A stretch of DNA of 5,087 bases. Source: Acidobacteriaceae bacterium (GTDB lineage Bacteria > Acidobacteriota > Terriglobia > Terriglobales > Acidobacteriaceae). Position 1 is the first letter of the stretch. The number at the start of each line of letters is the position of its first letter. This document shows positions 1 to 5,087 of this stretch, in pieces. The DNA lies in contig DAHUZD010000378.1 of assembly GCA_027306745.1 (NCBI GenBank), positions 1 through 5,087 of the forward strand, in the 5' to 3' direction. Both the position numbers and the translations under genes were made by a program. A model generated the notes under the pieces. It did not search any database. It saw only the letters and a list, made by a program, of their open reading frames with translations, and had not been told where the DNA came from.

Positions 1-1
1 G

Positions 2-376
2 GAGTGGATCGAAGCCAATGCATTTGATCTGTTGCGCGACTGGAGCGATGCAGGGCAGCGTTTTGGCACGATCGTGCTCGACCCGCCTGCCTTTGCCAAA
101 TCAAAACGTGCGGCAGAAAGCGCACTGCGCGGCTACAAGGAAATGAACCTGCGCGCACTCAAGATGTTGGAGCCGGGAGGAACGCTGGTCACCTGCTCAT
201 GTTCGCATCACGTCTCGCTTGTAGACTTCACGTCGGCTGTTGCCGCGGCGGCGTCCGATGCAGGGCGGCGCGTCCGCGTAATTGAAACACGCGGAGCAGC
301 ATTGGATCATCCGCATATTCTGACGATCCCGGAAACACATTATTTGAAATTTTTGCTGTGCCGCGTGGAGAGTTGA
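2..376 (+). CDS. rlmI: RlmI-type class I SAM-dependent 23S rRNA (cytosine-5) methyltransferase, C-terminal part
   Basis: The 5' end lies outside the window. The open frame enters at base 2 (E-W-I-E-A-N-A-F-D-L) and ends at TGA 374-376, giving 124 visible residues of a protein usually near 400. What is seen is the C-terminal half of the Rossmann methyltransferase domain: motif IV DPPAF (bases 80-94), then RGYKEMN, EPGG, and T-C-S-C-S-H-H (around 191-211), ending in ALDHP, PETHYLKFLLCRV. This order matches E. coli RlmI closely (DPPKF, RGYKDIN, SCS, AADHP, YLKGFACRV). RlmI uses S-adenosylmethionine to make m5C1962 in 23S rRNA in the cytoplasm, and the conserved SCS cysteine is the probable catalytic nucleophile (C57 counting from the TTG codon at 32; TGT 200-202). 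The N-terminal PUA domain would lie upstream. The RlmI-like family is confident; exact target specificity is inferred. The stop lies 7 bp from the stop of convergent lptD. Confidence 0.9.
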   Translation, partial: EWIEANAFDLLRDWSDAGQRFGTIVLDPPAFAKSKRAAESALRGYKEMNLRALKMLEPGGTLVTCSCSHHVSLVDFTSAVAAAASDAGRRVRVIETRGAALDHPHILTIPETHYLKFLLCRVES

Positions 377-383
377 TCCTTAG

Positions 384-2870
384 TTAAAAGAGCCGTTCAG
401 CCCGCTTCAAATTTCCAGCCGTGGCCACGCCGGTCAGCGTCAGTCCATAGCTCCAGATATTTTCATTGCGCACCTGCCCCAGCGCGAACTTTCTGTACTC
501 CACACTGATGCCGCAACAATTGAAGTTGTAGCTGACCTGCGCGCCAGCATACTCTAGCGAGTGCAAGTTCACGTCGAGGCCGCCATCCCCTGCGGCGCTC
601 AGTCCGGGCTTGGTGCTGGCGCCGTAGCCGAGCAGCACCTGCAACTGGTTATAGTTCGTTACAGAAACCGGTTGCCCCGCCGCGGCGATGCTTTCCGCTG
701 GGGCATTCATCAATGCGTGCCCCACACTGCTGAAGAAATTTCCATGCTTGTAGTTGGCAAAAGCATTGCTCGCCGCCACGCGCCCCGCCTTCACGTCATA
801 TTCCAAGTCCCATTCGATGTCGGTATTCTCCGTGCTGCGCATACGCAACTGCGAGACCACTGGCGAGGTGTGCCGAGGAGAAGTGACGTAGGCAATGGAG
901 CTGAAGTCTAACGTGCTGGTAAAAATATTGCGACGGCCTGAAATCACAGCACCGCCAAAGGTTGGATCAAAAAAATATTTTTGTCCTACAAACCAGCTCA
1001 GCCACTCCTGCGTATCTCCTTCACAGGTCGGAGTGGGCGTGTCCAGATTCACGCTCTGGCCTTTCTTCTGCGTCGCGCCCGCACCGGCCTTCGCATTTGC
1101 ATACTCCACGGCCATTTCATCCGGCTTGCAGGGATGCGCGCGCAAGGCCCGCGTGAACAGACGCTGCGTCAATCCGTACTCCATTTCATTGGTGTCGCTG
1201 TACAGATCGCGCGCATCGAAGTGTTCAATGTTGTTGAAGTTGTTTACGCCCGCCACGTAGCGATACTCGGCTTCGGGCGCGATGGTGTGCCGCAAAGCCA
1301 CGCCGAAATGGTGCTCCAGAAACTTGGAGTTGAAATCCCGCTCCAGTACTGGCGTGCGCAACTCAGCGCCAGCCTCAATCGCCGTGCGCTGGACCCCCGT
1401 GTTTTGCTGTGTAGGCGTTGTTGAGCCAGGTATCTGGCTGTTCGAGTATGCGGTTTCCCGCAGCGCTAATTCCGGGCGGAGCAACCAGCCATTTTTTACC
1501 AAGGGCATGGACAGGTGCGGATAGAAATCGGCGCGGTCAGCATTCTGCTTGTTGCCTGTGCCGGGCGCGGAGCGTTCGAGTATTCCAAACGAAGTTTCGC
1601 CGCCACCCATGAGTCTTGTGTTGCCGAATGGCTGGTCTGCCGTGTCCAGCTCCAAGTTTGGAAGATGCAGAATGCGCACTTCATCACCCGGGGTGTCACT
1701 CAGGAAATTCTGGTATCGCTCCAGCTCCAAACTGGCGGATGTGCCATGCGACTGGTGCGTCAGGAAGGCCCAGGACTTTACCTCCGACGAGATGGCCAGC
1801 GCAAAGTTTTCCGCGAAAACCTGCCGGTAAACATACGAGCTGAGATACTCCGCGTCCACAACTGCACGCATGCTTGTGTCCAGATCGCGCCGTCCGGTCA
1901 CGATCGTATCCTGCCCGCCCTGATTGACATGTTGCGGGCCGTAGCCGCGATCTTCCAGGCCGTCGTAATAACCATGCAAAAAGTCGTTGCCCCGGCCTTT
2001 ATAGCGGTATTCCGCACTCTGCTCCCAGCCGCGCATCGAGTAATACTGCACGCCCAGCATCAGGTCAGAGCTGCGATCGATCACCCAATAATAGAAGTCG
2101 CCAACGATCATACCCTTGATGCTGGAAGTGCTGAGGACGGGAATCAGCAGACCGGATTGTCTGCCGCTGGAATCGACGGAGTGCGAAACGTAGGGCAGGT
2201 AGAGAATGGGCAGGCCGAGCAGATCAAAGTGGCTGTTCCACGCCGTGGCCTTGCCGTTCTCCAGTGCAATGTGCGGAGCAAGAATGCTCCAGTGCGGCTT
2301 CGGAATGCGGCAGGATGTCATGCTGCCGCCGTAAAGTGCGTAGGATTCCGGCCCGGTCTTCACCAAAAGCTTTCCGCGAATCAAAAACGGATTGGGCGTG
2401 GTGTAGACCTCGTGATCAGCAGCGCCGCGCAGTACGCCCACCGAGCCAACAACCATATCGAAGCGTCCGGTCTGTGCATTCAGATTCAGCGTTGCATCTT
2501 CTGCGGTGATGTTCTCCTGATCGGGGCCGCCATCCAGTTGCACATGCCCCTGCGCTTCAGCCTGACCTGTGGCCACGTTGTAGGTGATCGTGTCGGCGCG
2601 CAGCACGTAGTCTTTGTAGTGAATTTCCGCTTGGCCGCGCAGCACGTACTGGTCGCCCTGCTTCTCCTGCTCCTGCGCATGCATGGTGACGGGAACTCCC
2701 GCTGGAGCGCTGGCAACTGCCTGCGCAAATGGAATCTCTTGCGCAACATCACTGCCAGCATTGGCGGGCACAGGCGCGTTGGGCAGGGCTTGGCCCTGTC
2801 CGGTAGCCAGCGCCATGGTCAGCCATAGCACGGGCAGCTGCGCGTAGTGACTCCACAAAATGGCCCGCAT
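384..2870 (-). CDS. lptD: LPS-assembly outer-membrane protein LptD (OstA/Imp)
   Basis: LptD forms the outer-membrane beta-barrel of the Lpt bridge and, plugged by LptE, inserts lipopolysaccharide into the outer leaflet. From ATG 2870 it has 828 residues, close to the family's ~780-850. Order: signal peptide (1-28), OstA/LptA-like jelly-roll (about 60-150; QYVLRGQAEIHYKDYVLRAD, TITYN, AEAQGHV), a linker with T-S-C-R-I-P-K-P-H-W, then the barrel from about residue 215 (LPILYLPY, SGLLIPV, YYWVIDRSSD, YSMRGWEQSAEYRY, QKYFFDPTFGG), the consecutive cysteine pair F-N-C-C-G-I near the end, and a terminal Phe typical of outer-membrane proteins. Start choice: ATG 2870 puts the signal peptide at the N-terminus. 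In-frame ATG 2951 and GTG 2963 would add 27 or 31 strongly basic residues (859 total). None of the three has a clear Shine-Dalgarno. The stop TAA is at 384-386. Only one cysteine lies before the barrel. The partner LptE gene is not in the window. Confidence 0.93.
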   Translation of the reverse strand: MRAILWSHYAQLPVLWLTMALATGQGQALPNAPVPANAGSDVAQEIPFAQAVASAPAGVPVTMHAQEQEKQGDQYVLRGQAEIHYKDYVLRADTITYNVATGQAEAQGHVQLDGGPDQENITAEDATLNLNAQTGRFDMVVGSVGVLRGAADHEVYTTPNPFLIRGKLLVKTGPESYALYGGSMTSCRIPKPHWSILAPHIALENGKATAWNSHFDLLGLPILYLPYVSHSVDSSGRQSGLLIPVLSTSSIKGMIVGDFYYWVIDRSSDLMLGVQYYSMRGWEQSAEYRYKGRGNDFLHGYYDGLEDRGYGPQHVNQGGQDTIVTGRRDLDTSMRAVVDAEYLSSYVYRQVFAENFALAISSEVKSWAFLTHQSHGTSASLELERYQNFLSDTPGDEVRILHLPNLELDTADQPFGNTRLMGGGETSFGILERSAPGTGNKQNADRADFYPHLSMPLVKNGWLLRPELALRETAYSNSQIPGSTTPTQQNTGVQRTAIEAGAELRTPVLERDFNSKFLEHHFGVALRHTIAPEAEYRYVAGVNNFNNIEHFDARDLYSDTNEMEYGLTQRLFTRALRAHPCKPDEMAVEYANAKAGAGATQKKGQSVNLDTPTPTCEGDTQEWLSWFVGQKYFFDPTFGGAVISGRRNIFTSTLDFSSIAYVTSPRHTSPVVSQLRMRSTENTDIEWDLEYDVKAGRVAASNAFANYKHGNFFSSVGHALMNAPAESIAAAGQPVSVTNYNQLQVLLGYGASTKPGLSAAGDGGLDVNLHSLEYAGAQVSYNFNCCGISVEYRKFALGQVRNENIWSYGLTLTGVATAGNLKRAERLF
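2787..2870 (-). other. Sec signal peptide of LptD
   Basis: Residues 1-28 from ATG 2870 start with M-R-A, followed by a hydrophobic stretch (ILWSHYAQLPVLWLTMALA) and a G-Q-A | L-P cleavage site with small residues at -3 and -1. The mature protein would begin L-P-N-A-P (bases 2772-2786). The h-region contains His and Gln, so it is not very strong, but export is required for an LptD. The cleavage site is predicted by eye. Confidence 0.65.
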
Positions 2871-3064
2871 ACTTGCGATGTTGCTAGTGTACCGTTTGCG
2901 ATGAGGGCGCAGTTTGCGCGCCTGCTGAGTCGATTCAATTTGCCGCCGCATATGGCCTGACACGTGGCTGGTAGGAGTTGCTGCAAAAATTGTGCATTTT
3001 TCTCTGGCGTTTTTTCGCGCATTCTGCGATAAAAAAATGAGCGGGTATTTTTCGCCGCGTATTC
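2871..3064. promoter_or_regulatory. Divergent intergenic region between lptD (-) and the RDD gene (+)
   Basis: The two genes are transcribed away from each other, so promoters for both should lie here. The 2981-3060 part is clearly richer in A/T than the flanking genes, with an A7 run at 3031-3037 and T-runs near 2997-3001 and 3010-3015. If lptD starts at 2951 or 2963, the noncoding part shrinks to about 101-113 bp. No operator palindrome was found. On the minus strand TACACT (2886-2891) resembles a -10 box and would give only a ~9-nt leader to ATG 2870, but no matching -35 is visible. Confidence 0.5.
3005..3033 (+). promoter_or_regulatory. Possible sigma-70-type promoter of the RDD gene (extended -10)
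   Basis: TG-C-GATAAA at 3025-3033 matches the extended -10 layout (TGn followed by a hexamer with 4 of 6 bases of TATAAT). The hexamer 17 bp upstream (TGGCGT, 3005-3010) is a poor -35 match. Transcription would start near 3040, about 25 nt before ATG 3065. This is the best candidate by eye and weakly supported. Confidence 0.22.
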
Positions 3065-4291
3065 ATGCGTTCCAACTCTTCAGCTTCGGCCACGGCTCCA
3101 CTTCCCTTTGAGGAAGAGACGCAGACGTCTGCCAACTGGAAGCAAGAGGTCGCCAGCCGGGTTGCAGAACGGCGTGCACGCCAGCAGCAAACGGCGCATG
3201 TGGTCGATGTGCGCAGCCCTGCCCAGCCCGTAGCCGATGCGGAGCGTTCTGCGCGCGCGGCGCGCATCGCCGCAGCAGTAGCTGCGCGGTATGCTGAGGC
3301 CCCACTCTTTAGCGAAGCGCGGACGCAGACACAGGATGATTCAACCACGCCAGCGCTAGAAGTTGCGCAATCGACGCAGTTCACAGCAGAGCCGGTATAT
3401 TCGCAGCAGAACTATGCGCCTGTATTTGAGCAGCCAGCCACCGCTGACGATGGCCACAGCAACGTCTCGCTGCCCGACTCAACTTCAACGACTCAGCAGG
3501 AAATTACACTTGAGAATCCTGCGGTTGAGGATGTGTTTGCCGAATCGATGGTCATTCCGCAGCAGGCGCTTCCAGCCAACTTGATTCCATTTCCGCGCGA
3601 GATTGTGGCGGCACGTCGCGCGCGCCCTCGCTTGACGGAGCGCGCAAAGTCGCTGGATGAATCCGCCGGGCTGGCCGCACAGGTCCAATTGCGAATTTTT
3701 GAAGTCGATACTGCAACTGCTGCCAGTCCAGCGGCGGCGCAGCCAGAAATGCCGCAAATAGACCCGCGCTCAGATTTGCAATTTGACGCACCCGCGCCGG
3801 GTTTGCAGGATGCCATTTATCTGGATGCACAGGCCCAGCCCAACGCATTTGAGGAATATCCAGCGGCTCTGGCGGTGGCTCCTCTGCCTGTGGCTTCAGC
3901 CGGCAACCGCGCCATGGCCTTGGCAGTGGATTTCACCTTGGTGACTGGCGCATTTTTTTTATTCCTATTTGTCTTTGCGCTGACATCCCCCCAACTGCCC
4001 ACCGGCCATCTGGCTTGGGGCGCAGGCTCCGTCATTTATGGAGCGCTGTGGCTGCTCTACCAAGGCATGTTTTTTTCGTTGGGCTACGCAACGCCGGGTA
4101 TGCGCTATGCGCGGATCGCCTTCTGCACGCTGGAGGATAGCAATCCGACACACGCCATGCTGTTGCGCCGCATCCCGGCTTGGTGTGTCTCTGCGTTGCC
4201 GCTGGGGTTAGGTTTTCTTTGGGCCGCGCTGGATGAAGATGGCCTGTGCTGGCATGACCGCATCAGCGGTCTGTTTCTCCGCTCGTATTAA
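3065..4291 (+). CDS. RDD-family membrane protein with long disordered N-terminal region
   Basis: The protein has 408 residues. Residues 1-275 are low in hydrophobics and rich in Ala, Gln, Pro, Glu, Ser and Thr, so they are probably disordered. Three denser islands stand out: N-W-K-Q-E-V-A-S-R-V-A-E-R-R-A-R (24-39), N-L-I-P-F-P-R-E-I-V-A-A-R-R-A-R-P-R-L (172-190) and L-R-I-F-E-V-D (209-215). The RDD domain follows: G-N-R-A-M-A-L-A-V-D (Arg282, Asp289), membrane segments near 284-306, 317-338 and 370-389, the loop G-Y-A-T-P-G-M-R, and C-W-H-D-R-I-S-G-L (Asp398). These are the family's hallmark Arg and two Asp residues. The molecular role of RDD proteins is mostly unknown, although some are linked to ion exchange, so no function is assigned. 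ATG 3065 is the only reasonable start because an in-frame TGA lies at 3038-3040. No strong Shine-Dalgarno is visible. There is no signal peptide, so the disordered part is probably cytoplasmic. TAA is at 4289-4291. Confidence 0.88.
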   Translation: MRSNSSASATAPLPFEEETQTSANWKQEVASRVAERRARQQQTAHVVDVRSPAQPVADAERSARAARIAAAVAARYAEAPLFSEARTQTQDDSTTPALEVAQSTQFTAEPVYSQQNYAPVFEQPATADDGHSNVSLPDSTSTTQQEITLENPAVEDVFAESMVIPQQALPANLIPFPREIVAARRARPRLTERAKSLDESAGLAAQVQLRIFEVDTATAASPAAAQPEMPQIDPRSDLQFDAPAPGLQDAIYLDAQAQPNAFEEYPAALAVAPLPVASAGNRAMALAVDFTLVTGAFFLFLFVFALTSPQLPTGHLAWGAGSVIYGALWLLYQGMFFSLGYATPGMRYARIAFCTLEDSNPTHAMLLRRIPAWCVSALPLGLGFLWAALDEDGLCWHDRISGLFLRSY

Positions 4292-4313
4292 CTAGATCAT
4301 TTTCAAATCTAGT
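4291..4313 (+). repeat. Small inverted repeat at the RDD gene stop codon
   Basis: ACTAGAT (4291-4297) and ATCTAGT (4307-4313) are perfect 7-bp inverted arms around a 9-nt loop. The left arm begins on the last base of the TAA stop. No T-run follows, so it is not a standard intrinsic terminator. It could fold in the 3' end of the RDD mRNA or be chance. Confidence 0.4.
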
Positions 4314-4333
4314 GTGAACAAATCCTGCGGCGC

Positions 4334-4369
4334 CTCACCCCAGCCGCGCTCGTTTGCGGCGAGGGTGGG
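4334..4369. repeat. Imperfect palindrome, possible REP-like element
   Basis: Outer arms CTCACCC (4334-4340) and GGGTGGG (4363-4369) pair with one G-T wobble. Inner arms GCCGC (4343-4347) and GCGGC (4356-4360) pair perfectly. They are separated by a 2x2 internal loop (CA/GA) and closed by an 8-nt loop. The GC-rich hairpin sits in the noncoding gap between two convergent genes, where dispersed palindromic repeats commonly sit. Only one copy is seen in the window, so repeat status is a guess. Confidence 0.35.
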
Positions 4370-4436
4370 AGAGTCGATCTCTTCCCCAAGAATGTTCATG
4401 CTTGAAGCGAAAGGACTCTCGCTAATTTCCCCATGC

Positions 4437-4465
4437 AAAAGGCCTCCGCAAGCGGAGGCCTTTTT
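4437..4465. terminator. Bidirectional intrinsic terminator between convergent genes
   Basis: GGCCTCCGC (4441-4449) and GCGGAGGCC (4452-4460) are perfect 9-bp arms around AA, so the RNA loop is effectively CAAG closed by 8 G/C-rich pairs. The hairpin is preceded by AAAA (4437-4440) and followed by TTTTT (4461-4465), giving a U-run on both strands. It lies ~145 bp after the RDD stop and ~37 bp after the TPR stop, so it suits the TPR gene best and can also end RDD readthrough. Confidence 0.92.
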
Positions 4466-4502
4466 GAGTTTCGTGCAATGCTCTGCACTCGACTGTTGAT
4501 TT

Positions 4503-5087
4503 TTACTTCTGATCCAGAACAATTCCGCCCGGAGTCTGTGCATTCTTTTTGGCTTCGTTGGCCTTGCGCGTGCTCATGGACTTTTGTGCCCACTGGTTGG
4601 CCTGGTCCAAATCGGCGAGACGAGCTGCATCATCTCCGCACTCAATCTCCGCCTTGCGGCGATACATTAGGTTGATGTAAGCCATGGCGTCGTCATAGTT
4701 GGGGCGAATCTGCACGGCCTGCATCAAATAGTTCATGCCCTCTTGCACCAGGGGACCATTCTGCGCCTGGAGAGATTCACACGTGGTCTTGTCCTTGATG
4801 GCGTCACCGTTGTCTTGAACGTTCAGCGCACGATGAACTGCGGTGGCATTCTTGTAGGACAGCGTCCAATCGATCACGCCGATGGTATAGTACGCCTCGG
4901 CATTTTTCGGGTCGGCGGCAATTACCTTCAGTTGGTAATCCTTGGCCTGCTCAAACTGACCAATATTGAAGTAGATTTGCGCGATGCCCTTCAGGCTGGT
5001 CAGGTCGTTGGGGTTCTTCTTGAGCACGTCGGAATACTGATCGACGGCCAGAACTGCATTGCGTAGGTTTTCCGGCGTCGTCACGTT
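4503..5087 (-). CDS. TPR-repeat protein, C-terminal part
   Basis: The gene runs off the right edge. The frame is open through base 5087, and the GTG at 5084 is probably an internal Val. The stop is TAA at 4503-4505. Counting from that GTG, 193 residues are seen: helix B of an upstream TPR (about 10-25, ending N-P-N-D), a full TPR (28-61; G-I-A-Q-I-Y, A47, A-D-P), a second TPR begun by A-E-A-Y-Y-T-I-G-V (62-78), an insertion of about 35 residues, its apparent helix B (116-128, ending I-R-P-N-Y), then D-D-A-M-A-Y-I-N-L-M-Y and a Lys/Ala-rich tail ending T-P-G-G-I-V-L. There are two cysteines, 102 (T-T-C-E-S) and 149 (I-E-C-G-D). TPRs serve as protein-protein docking units; the partner is unknown. 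Proteins of this style in Acidobacteriota are often exported, but the N-terminus is not visible. A terminator follows ~37 bp downstream. Confidence 0.85.
   Translation of the reverse strand, partial: NVTTPENLRNAVLAVDQYSDVLKKNPNDLTSLKGIAQIYFNIGQFEQAKDYQLKVIAADPKNAEAYYTIGVIDWTLSYKNATAVHRALNVQDNGDAIKDKTTCESLQAQNGPLVQEGMNYLMQAVQIRPNYDDAMAYINLMYRRKAEIECGDDAARLADLDQANQWAQKSMSTRKANEAKKNAQTPGGIVLDQK

Noticed and set aside
969..981. A7-TATTTTT stretch inside lptD as a possible terminator or slippage site
   Set aside because: It encodes the family-conserved Q-K-Y-F-F-D segment in frame, and there is no hairpin next to it.
1515..2828. 437-codon open frame on the + strand inside lptD
   Set aside because: It lies wholly antisense to a well-supported lptD gene, its translation shows no recognisable fold or motif, and long antisense frames are common opposite genes of this base composition.
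2886..2914. lptD promoter with -10 TACACT at 2886-2891 (minus strand)
   Set aside because: No acceptable -35 lies 16-18 bp upstream and it would sit inside the coding region if a longer lptD start is used. It is mentioned only as supporting context.
3037..3111. 24-residue small frame (ATG 3037) upstream of and overlapping the RDD start, a possible leader peptide
   Set aside because: It has no Shine-Dalgarno and no regulatory codon run, and nothing nearby looks like an attenuator. The ATG follows an A7 run by chance.
2935..3384. 149-codon open frame on the - strand over the RDD gene start
   Set aside because: It is antisense to the RDD gene and crosses the divergent promoter region. Its Cys/Ala/Ser-rich translation is the expected by-product of Gln/Ala/Glu-rich codons read backwards.
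4292..4543. Open frames on both strands of the convergent gap (4292-4543 minus, 4314-4499 plus)
   Set aside because: Both read through the strong terminator hairpin and into the TPR gene, and neither has a ribosome site or a recognisable protein pattern. They arise from the palindromic DNA.
1..5087. CRISPR array, tRNA or rRNA genes, insertion sequence, attachment sites, defence or toxin-antitoxin genes
   Set aside because: No regularly spaced repeats, cloverleaf-like segments, transposase motifs or paired terminal repeats were seen. The window is nearly filled by four ordinary genes.

Overview
This window looks like ordinary chromosomal DNA from a Gram-negative member of the Acidobacteriota (Acidobacteriia/Terriglobia type). 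The assignment rests on four things: an LPS-transport outer-membrane protein (LptD) of acidobacterial style; the LPNAP motif just after its signal peptide; an RDD-domain membrane protein with a long disordered N-terminus carrying short islands such as IPFPRE; and a TPR protein with an IECGDDAARLADLD-type C-terminus. GC content is moderately high by eye. Lineage is inferred from protein style and was not tested by a search.

Layout from left to right: (1) the 3' end of an RlmI-type 23S rRNA m5C methyltransferase gene (+), cut by the left edge; (2) after only 7 bp, the convergent lptD gene (-), complete, encoding the outer-membrane LPS translocon; (3) an AT-richer divergent intergenic region of about 100-190 bp, depending on the lptD start; (4) a complete gene (+) for a 408-residue protein with a ~275-residue disordered front and a C-terminal RDD membrane domain; (5) a 211-bp convergent gap with several small inverted repeats, ending in a very clear bidirectional intrinsic terminator; (6) the 3' part of a TPR protein gene (-), cut by the right edge.

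The genes alternate in strand (+ - + -), so no operon is visible. LptD and the RDD protein are both envelope proteins sharing a divergent promoter region, and the TPR protein may be exported. No functional link between them is shown by the sequence. I see no mobile element, CRISPR array, tRNA/rRNA gene, toxin-antitoxin pair or defence gene, and no convincing new multigene system. The points worth a second look are modest: the LptD cysteine pattern, the LPNAP motif, conserved-looking islands in the RDD protein's disordered part, an insertion inside a TPR unit, and the structured gap before the terminator.
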